Assembly (NCBI RefSeq): GCF_025200715.1 | Contig: NZ_CP104143.1 | Span: 3,358,501-3,422,500, forward strand | DNA: 64,000 bases | DNA from: Rhizobium sullae | GTDB taxonomy: Bacteria; Pseudomonadota; Alphaproteobacteria; Rhizobiales; Rhizobiaceae | Direction of reading: 5' to 3' | Part shown: one piece after another, positions 40,921 through 48,376 of the stretch | How the letters are laid out: every line of letters begins with the position of its first letter | Position numbering within the stretch: position 1 is the first letter of the stretch | Position numbers and translations under genes: made by a program | Notes under the pieces: model-generated | What the model saw: the letters and a program-made list of their open reading frames with translations, nothing else | Databases searched by the model: none | What the model was told of the DNA's origin: nothing

Positions 40921-41385
40921 TCACTGCCTGCTCGGACGGACGACGCGGCGAGCGATGCGAAATTCCAGGGAGGCGGTATCGCGGGCGACTGCGCACTCGA
41001 TCGTTCGATCCTCGACGTCAGCTGAGGCGCCGCAATTGTCGCAGATGAAGAACACGCACGCGTGCGGATGATCGAGATGAGCGCACGGCACGAAAGCGTT
41101 CCTGCTCTCGATACGGGAGACGAAGTGCTGTTCTTGGAGGAACTCGAGCGCCCGGTAGACGGTCGGCGGCATGAGGCGGCGACCGAGAGAGTCCTGCAGG
41201 GCCCCCATCAGTTCATAGGCACCGAGCGGCTGGCCTGCCCTGATCAGCGTCTCCATGACCTGGCGGCGGATCGTCGTGAACTGGAGCCCGGGTTCGCGGC
41301 ATGTCTTGTCTACTGCATCGAGCGCCGCGGCGACAACGGTGTGAGAAACGGGGCTGCGGTAATGCGCCGTCATGCGCTCTGCCAT
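40921..41385 (-). CDS. zur: Zinc uptake regulator, Fur family
   Basis: The 154-residue Fur-family repressor has a helix-turn-helix around F-T-T-I-R-R-Q-V-M-E-T-L-I-R and P-P-T-V-Y-R-A-L-E-F-L. Metal-site residues lie in V-P-C-A-H-L-D-H-P-H-A-C-V-F-F-I-C-D-N-C-G. The long H/C stretch and the operator upstream point to Zur rather than Fur or Irr. The ATG at 41385 has GGAGAC. The usual neighbour znuABC is not here. Confidence 0.85.
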   Translation of the reverse strand: MAERMTAHYRSPVSHTVVAAALDAVDKTCREPGLQFTTIRRQVMETLIRAGQPLGAYELMGALQDSLGRRLMPPTVYRALEFLQEQHFVSRIESRNAFVPCAHLDHPHACVFFICDNCGASADVEDRTIECAVARDTASLEFRIARRVVRPSRQ

Positions 41386-41430
41386 GGATGTCTCCACCAG
41401 GTTCTTGTCGAGACGACATAGTCTCTTGAA

Positions 41431-41450
41431 TGATACGTTATAACGTTGCA
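41431..41450. promoter_or_regulatory. Zur-type operator
   Basis: TGATACGTTATAACGTTGCA has a perfect 12-bp core palindrome ACGTTATAACGT (41435-41446) plus outer TG/CA. It resembles the alphaproteobacterial Zur box built on GTTATAAC. It lies between zur (46 bp from its start) and a divergent broken ORF, so it could control both. Confidence 0.65.
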
Positions 41451-41480
41451 TAATGATCCGCAATATACGCTGGAGAAATC

Positions 41481-41808
41481 ATGAGTGACGTTATGCTGAG
41501 TGAGCCCCTTGCGGGTTTGGCGCCGCCTGTTGCCCCTCGAAAGCGCCCAACGCGTGAGGCCCGCTGAGTTAGCGGTGCGAACGCTGATCGAATGGCTGGC
41601 GATGACCCAGACCGGGAAGGTCTCGTCGGGACCTTTGATGGCAGAGGCAACTGAAAGTGGTGATGCAACCGGCCGCTTTTCGTTTCTCACCGTGGAAAGA
41701 CGAGAACCGGGAGGAATAGGTTTGAGTGGTTTTCATTGGAAACAGAAATCTATGGTCGCCTACGCCGGCAAGTGGCGGGCGACAGCCCTATCGGCGGCGC
41801 CGCCGTAG
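41481..41808 (+). pseudogene. Frameshifted ORF divergent from zur
   Basis: An ATG at 41481 with a strong GGAGAAATC ribosome binding site opens a frame (M-S-D-V-M-L-S-E-P-L-A-G-L-A-P-P-V) that hits TGA at 41565. The +1 frame then continues as E-L-A-V-R-T-L-I-E-W-L-A-M-T-Q to TAG at 41806-41808 with normal rhizobial codon use. It looks like one ~108-codon gene or gene remnant broken by a single frameshift. I do not recognise the product. Position after the Zur box suggests it was zinc-regulated. Confidence 0.5.
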
Positions 41809-42110
41809 CTCAATGCTACTCGTCTGGTTGCAATGCAAAGCAATCGATTTCTAATGAACAAATCAGTGCCTTTCCCTAGCCCAGCGATAATGCAGTGATG
41901 CATTCATTTTCTAGAAAAGTCGCACTATTTACAAAAAAATTCCTACAATGACCTAATATTGAAACAAAATGACTCAAAGTAACCCAGAAAAAACAACATC
42001 GGGCGATCACATTTTGTAACGCGTATTGATTGTGAAGATGATAAAATTTATCTTTTTGCGTGTCGCGCGAACTGATAATCACCCTGAACGTGAATGAATG
42101 GAGAATTGTG
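41809..42110. other. AT-rich intergenic region upstream of the peptide operon
   Basis: The roughly 300 bp are clearly richer in A+T than the surroundings. They contain a 6-bp hairpin AATGCA (41889-41894)/TGCATT (41899-41904) and several -10-like AT stretches between 42010 and 42050. I cannot assign a promoter with confidence. The base composition marks the start of the transferred peptide cluster. Confidence 0.5.
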
Positions 42111-42314
42111 ATGACGCCTCAAGACACTTCCACAATCGATATTCAGAAGCCCACGAACGAACATCTACTCAAGGGCATTTTGTTTGATCTGACCGATGAA
42201 CTCGAGGACGAGCAGATCCAGAACGATCTCGCTTCGACCTGCGCCAACTGCGACACTGGATCATCCAGCGGTTGCAGTTGCGGTAACTGTGATGGTGGCG
42301 CCAGCAGTTGCTGA
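42111..42314 (+). CDS. Putative LAP/TOMM precursor peptide
   Basis: The 67-residue peptide has an acidic leader (about residues 1-41) containing L-F-D-L-T-D-E-L-E-D-E, similar in style to the F-D-L-D-type leader-recognition motifs of azole-peptide precursors. The core of about 26 residues has 6 Cys, 7 Ser, 2 Thr and 6 Gly, built around two N-C-D-x-G motifs (N-C-D-T-G and N-C-D-G-G) with S-S-S-G-C-S-C-G between them. The ATG at 42111 is preceded by GGAG; an in-frame upstream start at 42060 is unlikely. The leader/core border after D-L-A is a guess. All downstream enzymes are co-oriented. Confidence 0.85.
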   Translation: MTPQDTSTIDIQKPTNEHLLKGILFDLTDELEDEQIQNDLASTCANCDTGSSSGCSCGNCDGGASSC

Positions 42315-42335
42315 AGCCGAGGCAATTAGCGTCGT

Positions 42336-42361
42336 CCGGCGGCAAGAAAACTTGTCGCCGG
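42336..42361 (+). promoter_or_regulatory. Stem-loop between the precursor and enzyme genes
   Basis: CCGGCGGCAAG (42336-42346) pairs with CTTGTCGCCGG (42351-42361), an 11-bp stem with one G-U and an AAAA loop, without a T tract. It sits in the only long gap of the operon (79 bp) and could act as a partial terminator or mRNA 3' stabiliser that keeps the precursor message in excess. Confidence 0.6.
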
Positions 42362-42393
42362 GCCGAACGCCCGCCCAATCGGTTGGAGTTGCG

Positions 42394-43218
42394 ATGTCCT
42401 ACAGACTCGATGAAGCCGTTCAAATCTACCGGGGAAGGCATCAGCGTGAATTTCTCGTCATTTCGCCGGGCCGAACGCTGCGTCTTCCCGCGGTCAACCC
42501 AGTGATTGGGGATCTAGTCGACGGCTTGCTGTCTGACGCGCTTTCGGCAGAGATTCTTAAACGGGTCGCAGACGATGCGGAGGCGTCCGCTTTGATCGGC
42601 GAATTTGTTAAGACGGGCATCCTTATTGACGTAGATTCGTTCAGTTCCCGTTGCCACAAGCCCACTGATGCCGTGGCAAAGGTATCTGTCGTGTCGAACG
42701 TGTCGGCAGGTGCACTGATTGATCGGCTAAATGCTCATGGATTTGAACTGAGCAATGAAGAGGATGCGGACTACGGCGTCATCATTGCCGATCCATACGA
42801 CTATGATTTTCTGCAGAATTGGAACCGCTTCGCCATTACTCGCGGCAAGCCGGTCCTGTTTGCTTGCACCAGTTCATCGCACCTTGAAATAGGCCCTGTT
42901 CTTTTTCCAGGGCAGACTTCCTGCTTCGAATGTCTCGAGCAACGTACAGAGGCGGCATATAGGGACGCTACACTGCACAGGCGTCACTGGATTGCCGCGA
43001 AAGGAAGCGGGATTACATCACCCTCCTTGGCTCTCTTCGAAGCCCTCATCGTTGCGGTCATATCACGGCTGGTGCAAGGAGAGCGGGTAAATGTCCTTCT
43101 GAATGAGCAGCTTTCTATCGATGTAAGGACCTTTGATTTCAGATCGTCACCGGTTAGGCGCCTCCCAAGATGCGAGGCGTGTGGCACCCTTGATCCAATT
43201 GCGCGATTAAGGCGGTGA
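42394..43218 (+). CDS. TOMM leader-binding / E1-like cyclodehydratase partner (C protein)
   Basis: The 274-residue protein has two CxxC pairs, T-S-C-F-E-C-L-E near residue 178 and R-C-E-A-C-G near 263, which would bind the structural zinc of ThiF/E1-like folds. A C-terminal F-R-S-S-P-V-R-R-L-P-R is typical of the bacteriocin cyclodehydratase domain family. No ATP-binding GxGxxG is visible, as expected for C proteins that only present the precursor to the YcaO enzyme through an N-terminal recognition element. ATG after TTGGAG; 4 bp to the YcaO gene. Confidence 0.8.
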   Translation: MSYRLDEAVQIYRGRHQREFLVISPGRTLRLPAVNPVIGDLVDGLLSDALSAEILKRVADDAEASALIGEFVKTGILIDVDSFSSRCHKPTDAVAKVSVVSNVSAGALIDRLNAHGFELSNEEDADYGVIIADPYDYDFLQNWNRFAITRGKPVLFACTSSSHLEIGPVLFPGQTSCFECLEQRTEAAYRDATLHRRHWIAAKGSGITSPSLALFEALIVAVISRLVQGERVNVLLNEQLSIDVRTFDFRSSPVRRLPRCEACGTLDPIARLRR

Positions 43219-43222
43219 CAAG

Positions 43223-44512
43223 ATGCTCGACGATATCCTCAAGGCGTTAGTTGATCGCCGCGCCGGCATCGTGACTTCGGTCGACTATATCGAATCGTTG
43301 CCGGCCGGCCCTGTCGTTCACACTTATCGAGGCGCATTGGCATATCCCTATGCTTTCGTCGACGGCGCGCGATACCGAGAGGACACAGCAAAGATTATCG
43401 TGTCAGGCAGTGGTCTAACCCGTCTCGACGCATTGTGGTCCATGATCGGGGAGGCGGTGGAACGATACTCGGCATATAGCTTCGATTCTTGTCGAACATC
43501 CATCGCACCATTCTCCGAGCTCCGTCAATCCGCGGTTGATCCCAGGGAGTGGATAGGTTTCGCAGACGAAAGTTTCACTCAAGATTTTCCGTACCAGCGG
43601 TTTAATGAAGATGAGCCTATTCGCTGGGTCGAAGCGGAGGACAGTTTGTCGGGCGAGAGGATGCTGGTGCCGGCTGCCAATGTTTGGCTGCGCCTGGGAA
43701 AAATACTGCCCGGTGAAAATTTTGCCCAACGCACATCGACCGGGTTAGGCGCGGGAATAAGCGTAGGCCAAGCTCGGCTTTCCGGACTCCTCGAAGTTAT
43801 TGAGAGGGACGCCTTTTCTTCACGTTGGTTGCTTTCTGCAGCGCCTGTCAGGAAGACGCGTGCTTGCGATATAACAGAGGCCCTCGGGCAGACAATCGGC
43901 TACAGCGGCATCACTGCGGAACTGTATGATATCTCTGTCGAGAACATTGTCCCGGTCTCCTTGGCAAGATTGACTATGCCGAAGCGTGAGTTCGGATTTT
44001 GTTTAGGTGCCAGTGCTGCGTGCAGTGCATCCGAGGCCGACAAGAAGGCCGTCCTTGAGGCATACCATATCCTTCAAGGAATGATTTTCTGGCAGAGCAA
44101 GTCGCCGCCTCGATTGTCGTCGGTCGACATACGCGATTTCGTGGATCACGGCCGATACTATAGCCAACCGTCGGCGGCAGAGTCGGCGACTTGGTTTTTC
44201 GAGAATAGCGGGGCCGCTGACAGGCCGAACGAAACGACAGCACTCGATGAAACGGACGCCGACGCGACAGTCAAAATGATTGCTGAGCGCCTGAGCGAGC
44301 GCGGATACCGAAGCTACTTCGTCGATATTACCCCAGCCGATATCCGGGAGATGGGATTTCACGTTGTGAAGGCTCTCGTGCCGGGGCTTCAGCCGCTCAC
44401 CTGCGGCGAGCGTGTCGTAGCCGACGATCGGCGACGCTTGGAGCGCGTTTCCATGTCTTTGTTGAGGACCACGATATTCAGGCTGAACCGCCAGTTACAG
44501 CCCTTTGCATGA
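43223..44512 (+). CDS. YcaO-domain cyclodehydratase (D protein)
   Basis: The 429-residue YcaO protein would use ATP to cyclise Cys/Ser/Thr of the precursor to azolines. ATP/Mg-site motifs are G-E-A-V-E-R-Y-S-A-Y near residue 77, L-L-E-V-I-E-R-D-A-F near 193 and K-A-V-L-E-A-Y-H-I-L-Q near 278. T-S-T-G-L-G-A-G is the conserved loop before the second. The C-terminus is L-Q-P-F-A and lacks the P-x-P-x-P tail frequent in azoline-forming YcaO enzymes. It is a separate polypeptide from the C protein, as in SagC/SagD. Confidence 0.9.
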   Translation: MLDDILKALVDRRAGIVTSVDYIESLPAGPVVHTYRGALAYPYAFVDGARYREDTAKIIVSGSGLTRLDALWSMIGEAVERYSAYSFDSCRTSIAPFSELRQSAVDPREWIGFADESFTQDFPYQRFNEDEPIRWVEAEDSLSGERMLVPAANVWLRLGKILPGENFAQRTSTGLGAGISVGQARLSGLLEVIERDAFSSRWLLSAAPVRKTRACDITEALGQTIGYSGITAELYDISVENIVPVSLARLTMPKREFGFCLGASAACSASEADKKAVLEAYHILQGMIFWQSKSPPRLSSVDIRDFVDHGRYYSQPSAAESATWFFENSGAADRPNETTALDETDADATVKMIAERLSERGYRSYFVDITPADIREMGFHVVKALVPGLQPLTCGERVVADDRRRLERVSMSLLRTTIFRLNRQLQPFA

Positions 44513-44521
44513 GGATGACCG

Positions 44522-45310
44522 ATGGTAATCGCTACGCCCGATCAGACCGCTACGGAGTTCATTGAGTTCACGCACGAAGCAACCCGTCTTTATCGGGAAA
44601 ATCGCATAGCGTGGGGTCGGCGTGTTGCCTTTTTCAACAATAACTCTCGGGCGCGGAGCCGGCTTGTCGACGTGCCAAAGGCCTACGCTGGCGACGCGAT
44701 TTTCGCAGCCCCAGAAGATGATCAGGCGGGCCTCCTGTCGCGCATCCTGCTCAGACGAAAGAGCACCAGGAATTTTTCAAAATCACCGGTTCCAATCTCG
44801 ATTGTCGGAGACCTGTTTCGACAAGCTGTCATGGCAAGAAAACTCCCGGATCCCAGCGAACTCATCAATGGACGTCGCAGATCATACTCCTCTGCGGGAG
44901 CTATCTACGCCGTCGAGCACTACATAATCGGCCTAAATGTCGATGGCGTTCCCAACCCCTTCATAGCCTACTGCTCACCGCAAAACCGCAAAATCATCAT
45001 GGTGGAACCGAAGGCAGATAGAAACGAGCTTCGGAAAGCCCTTGGACTTGAGCAGGCCGTTTTGCCGGCTTTCGCCGTGGTTCAAACGATCGATTTGGAG
45101 CGGTCAACTCGGAAATACCAGGAAAGAGGCTATCGCTTTGCCCTGATAGAGGCGGGTTTAGCCTGCCAGACGTTGTGCCTCATCGGGGTCACGCTCGATC
45201 TTGGGTCGGTAATCTGGGGTGGACACTTTGACCATTTGATAGATCGAGACCTCAGAGTCTTGGGGACACATGAAACAGCCGTAAACACGATTTTGTTCGG
45301 GAGGATATAG
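44522..45310 (+). CDS. SagB-type FMN-dependent azoline dehydrogenase
   Basis: The 262-residue nitroreductase-fold protein has R-R-K-S-T-R-N-F near residue 79 (FMN phosphate contact), S-S-A-G-A-I-Y-A-V-E near 122 and Y-Q-E-R-G-Y-R-F-A-L-I-E-A-G near 199, the SagB/ThcOx signature. It would oxidise azolines to azoles. It starts 9 bp after the YcaO gene and ends 3 bp before the methyltransferase. Confidence 0.9.
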   Translation: MVIATPDQTATEFIEFTHEATRLYRENRIAWGRRVAFFNNNSRARSRLVDVPKAYAGDAIFAAPEDDQAGLLSRILLRRKSTRNFSKSPVPISIVGDLFRQAVMARKLPDPSELINGRRRSYSSAGAIYAVEHYIIGLNVDGVPNPFIAYCSPQNRKIIMVEPKADRNELRKALGLEQAVLPAFAVVQTIDLERSTRKYQERGYRFALIEAGLACQTLCLIGVTLDLGSVIWGGHFDHLIDRDLRVLGTHETAVNTILFGRI

Positions 45311-45313
45311 CAC

Positions 45314-46525
45314 ATGGTAGCAGCAGATGTCGCTGAGCTTAACAACAGCCTGCTTAAGACGGTTGTCTCATACACCCCGATCTACGGCAGTCGTATTGAT
45401 GTCTCACAAGCGATGGAGCAGGCTTTCAGAAAATATCCGCGACATGAATTCGTCGAGCACTTTCGACTGGTGTCGGAGATGTGGGATGGCCCGACCCGCT
45501 CGCGAGATGATCATGGTGCACTTCCACTTATCTATTCAAACCAGCCGCTGATGTACGTCGGAAACAAGGGTGAGAGTTTCCAGGCGTCAAGTTCTGAGCC
45601 AGCTTTTATCATGCATCTTCTTGCTGCCCTGGACGTTCAACCAGGCCACAGGGTGCTTGAGATCGGCTGCGGTACCGGCTGGTTGTTGGCCATGATGGCC
45701 GAACTTTCGCAGGAACCTCGGAATGTGACCGGCATTGAGATCATACCGGAGCTTGTCAAGCGAGCCCAAGTAAATTTGGAGAAGCTCGGCCTAGGCGAAG
45801 TTGCGGTGAAACTGGGTGACGGAAATGTGCTGCCGACGGACATTGGCTCGTTTGATCGGGTGATGTACACCGCTTCTTCATTCACGTTTCCGACTTACCT
45901 CTTCGACATTTGCCAGATTGGGGGGAAGGTGGTCATCCCCCTCAGGAATCGAGGATTGGCAGAAGAGGTTCAGATACTGGAGCGGACGGAACAGGGTTTC
46001 CAAGCTACCGCCGCACGGTTGTGCAAATTCGTTCAGATGACGCAAAGGTTCGGAAACGATCCATCCGGCATCACGCCCAGCAACGAGGCGCTACGCCATA
46101 ACTATAAACATGCCGATCGGGAGCCCCTTGATATTCCAGGTGGACCGCCCGGCACGCTTGCCTTCTCATCATTCATGTCAAAGACCAGGCCTGATTTCCT
46201 CGTTATTGGTTTGAATGATCCCAAAATCCCGTCTGGTTTCAACGCCGGGGTTTTCGGAGATCCGCAGGCCATTGGTGTGGCGATCCTTGCCAATGACTGG
46301 ACCGCCGGAGCGATTTGGAACCGCGGCTTTCTCCGGAGTTTTGGTGGAGGGGACTATCGGAACAAATTCATCGAAGGCCTTTCTGAATGGATCTCGTGCG
46401 GTCAGCCTTTAGGCGCGCAGCTTCGGCTGGCAATTTCAAAAAACCTTACCGACAGTGATGGCGACAACAGAGGAAAAACCTGGCGCGAGGTCCGTGGGGA
46501 TTCCGTCTTTACTTGGTCTCTTTAG
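45314..46525 (+). CDS. PIMT-type O-methyltransferase with long C-terminal extension
   Basis: The 403-residue protein resembles protein-L-isoaspartate O-methyltransferase in its N-terminal ~230 residues: F-R-K-Y-P-R-H-E-F-V near 35, Q-A-S-S-S-E-P-A-F-I (PIMT Ser-loop region) near 88 and SAM motif I V-L-E-I-G-C-G-T-G-W near 114. Ordinary PIMT is about 210 residues; here ~170 more follow with no recognised fold. Extended PIMT homologues occur in ribosomal-peptide clusters, where they methylate a core Asp to give aspartimide or isoAsp. Here the core's two Asp residues are the likely targets. This is inference. Confidence 0.82.
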   Translation: MVAADVAELNNSLLKTVVSYTPIYGSRIDVSQAMEQAFRKYPRHEFVEHFRLVSEMWDGPTRSRDDHGALPLIYSNQPLMYVGNKGESFQASSSEPAFIMHLLAALDVQPGHRVLEIGCGTGWLLAMMAELSQEPRNVTGIEIIPELVKRAQVNLEKLGLGEVAVKLGDGNVLPTDIGSFDRVMYTASSFTFPTYLFDICQIGGKVVIPLRNRGLAEEVQILERTEQGFQATAARLCKFVQMTQRFGNDPSGITPSNEALRHNYKHADREPLDIPGGPPGTLAFSSFMSKTRPDFLVIGLNDPKIPSGFNAGVFGDPQAIGVAILANDWTAGAIWNRGFLRSFGGGDYRNKFIEGLSEWISCGQPLGAQLRLAISKNLTDSDGDNRGKTWREVRGDSVFTWSL

Positions 46526-46548
46526 CAACGCACCAAAAGGGAAACCTG

Positions 46549-47112
46549 ATGTCGACGCTCCGGGAGTTTCTGCAACAAAAACGTGCCGCATTACTGTTAA
46601 GGCGCGAATGGGTCCATCGCACGCCCGACGCGGCACTTGTCACGATATCCGCCAGCGCCACAGCTGAGGGACGAAGCGGTATCCGACGGATTAGAATCAG
46701 GGATTTTCAAATTGTCTCAGACAGTCCTGCGAGTTTCGCAGGCTACGATCTTGGGGCTACGTCTCCTGAACTGTTGCTTGGTGCGTTATCCAGTTGTCTC
46801 ACGCACACCTATCTCATCCAAGCGGCGGATCTGCGTATACCCCTCGATGATGTTCGTGTTGACGTGTCCGGTCAGATCGACTCCCGTGCTGGGACACCGG
46901 GATTTGAGGATGCTCTGATTTATCCTCACGAGATCCGTTACATCGCTACGGTCGTCACAGAGATCGAAGATCTATCGCACCTAAACTCAGCAGTAGAGCG
47001 GTTCTGCCCAATCCTGAACCTTCTTCGCCGCGGCAACGAGGTTGTGGGTGAAATCCTGAGAGTTCCGCCTTCTGAGAGGGGCGCTAACTTGGCACAGGCC
47101 GCCAACCGATAG
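46549..47112 (+). CDS. OsmC family protein
   Basis: The 187-residue OsmC/Ohr-fold protein has both peroxidatic-type cysteines, in L-S-S-C-L-T-H-T-Y near residue 84 and E-R-F-C-P-I-L-N near 157, with the G-A-T-S-P-E-L-L-L-G-A-L helix before the first. OsmC proteins reduce organic hydroperoxides, but OsmC-YcaO fusions exist, which suggests a link to peptide or thiol modification. It starts 23 bp after the methyltransferase (AAAAGGG ribosome binding site). Its role in the pathway is unknown. Confidence 0.85.
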   Translation: MSTLREFLQQKRAALLLRREWVHRTPDAALVTISASATAEGRSGIRRIRIRDFQIVSDSPASFAGYDLGATSPELLLGALSSCLTHTYLIQAADLRIPLDDVRVDVSGQIDSRAGTPGFEDALIYPHEIRYIATVVTEIEDLSHLNSAVERFCPILNLLRRGNEVVGEILRVPPSERGANLAQAANR

Positions 47113-47131
47113 TCGCGAAAGGGTACAGGTC

Positions 47132-47644
47132 ATGAGCAAAATTGCCGCGATCACTGCGCTCAGCTTCGTATTCTCTACCGCCAACTTCGCAACCTCCATG
47201 ATGGTTCACCGCGATGAGAATATCATTCTGTTGGGTGGTGGTGAAGAAATTCCCATAACAGATATCAATCCTGTTGAAACTTTGCTGCCGGCTAAAGTTC
47301 CGGCAGAGATCAAACCGATGACGACTGAGGACCCAAATATAAAACCGTTTATAGGTGTATGGCGCGGTCAGTGGGAGGGAACGCTCGATACTTATTTTAT
47401 AATAACGGAAGTTCAAGGAACTCGCGTGAAGGTTTTCAATTCCTGGGGCGGTAATTCTATAATACGGGAACCAGGAATGCGTTATGTATGGGGAAAGATT
47501 TATAACGGGACGCTTCTATTGCCAAGTGAGAATGCTTCTGAGTCGCTTAAGCTTCAGGAGGATGGGACTTTATTTGGACTTTATTATAGTCGTTCCGTGC
47601 ACATGCCATCTCGTATCATCTTGACTAGACAACCGGTGAATTAG
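47132..47644 (+). CDS. Small secreted protein, last gene of the peptide operon
   Basis: This 170-residue protein has an N-terminal signal-like stretch (M-S-K-I-A-A-I-T-A-L-S-F-V-F) followed by a domain with G-V-W-R-G-Q-W-E-G-T-L-D-T-Y-F-I-I and V-K-V-F-N-S-W-G-G, a beta-rich pattern reminiscent of lipocalin-like extracytoplasmic proteins. It starts only 19 bp after the OsmC gene, so it is probably in the operon. It is noticeably AT-rich. It could be an immunity factor, a periplasmic accessory protein or an unrelated passenger; I do not recognise it. Confidence 0.6.
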   Translation: MSKIAAITALSFVFSTANFATSMMVHRDENIILLGGGEEIPITDINPVETLLPAKVPAEIKPMTTEDPNIKPFIGVWRGQWEGTLDTYFIITEVQGTRVKVFNSWGGNSIIREPGMRYVWGKIYNGTLLLPSENASESLKLQEDGTLFGLYYSRSVHMPSRIILTRQPVN

Positions 47645-47719
47645 GACACAAGTAAGCCTTCGACATAGGAAGATGCAGGACGAAGCCAACCTCCGTTCCG
47701 TGAACTTCGACGCTTAGAC

Positions 47720-48376
47720 CAACAATCAAGGAGATCGTGCGCCGGACCGGATACAGTCGCGGCCTTGTCCGACGCATACTGCGTGGTCAACGTTCGGATG
47801 TCTTCCGCGTCCGTGCGAACTCGCTCGAACTCTACCTACCCTGGCTTGACGCTCAATGGGCGGCCGGACACCAGAATGGAACGGAGCTATGGCGGCAACT
47901 CAAGAGCCAAGGGTTCCGTGGCTGCCTTCGCGTTGTTACCGAGTGGGCCACACCCCGTCGAAAAGCAGAAAAGGTCGATGACGGTGCCTTGAGCCGAGCG
48001 CCTCCGGCCAGCACCATCGCGCGTCTTATGACCATCGGTCGCGACGACCTCTGAAACCGTGACGGTTGCGGCGATTGGAGGCGGCGTGCCGCTGCTCGTC
48101 GAGGCGCGGGAAGCCACTGCCGCCTTCCAGGCGATGATCCGTAAGAAATCCATCGCTAATCTCGATCCATGGTTGGAGAGCGCCCGAACGGGTTTGGTAA
48201 CCTCCTTCGCCAACGGCGTCGTCAAAGACCGTGCTGCCGTCAGCGCCGCGATTACTTCGCCATGGTCGAACGGCCAGACGGAAGGGCAGATCACCAAGCT
48301 CAAACTTGTGAAACGGCAGATGTATGGCCGCGGAAAAATTGATCTCCTCCAAGCCCGCGTCATCGGCGCGGGATAG
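47720..48376 (+). pseudogene. ISL3-family transposase relic (5' truncated, frameshifted)
   Basis: The frame E-I-V-R-R-T-G-Y-S-R-G-L-V-R-R-I-L-R-G-Q to a stop at 48054 continues in another frame from about 48050 as S-E-T-V-T-V-A-A-I and then I-T-S-P-W-S-N-G-Q-T-E-G-Q-I-T-K-L-K and Q-M-Y-G-R-G-K-I-D-L-L. The latter is the C-terminal signature of ISL3 transposases. The N-terminal zinc-finger half is missing. An element end may lie near 48382-48408 (CATCATCACCAAAACTGCGT). It is not functional. Confidence 0.8.

Noticed and set aside
40737..41071. 103-codon ORFs overlapping the 3' end of zur
   Set aside because: Antisense to zur with no independent evidence.
42111..47112. Known phazolicin cluster
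   Set aside because: The Rhizobium LAP phazolicin has an exporter and no PIMT/OsmC genes as far as I recall; gene content here differs, so I do not equate them.
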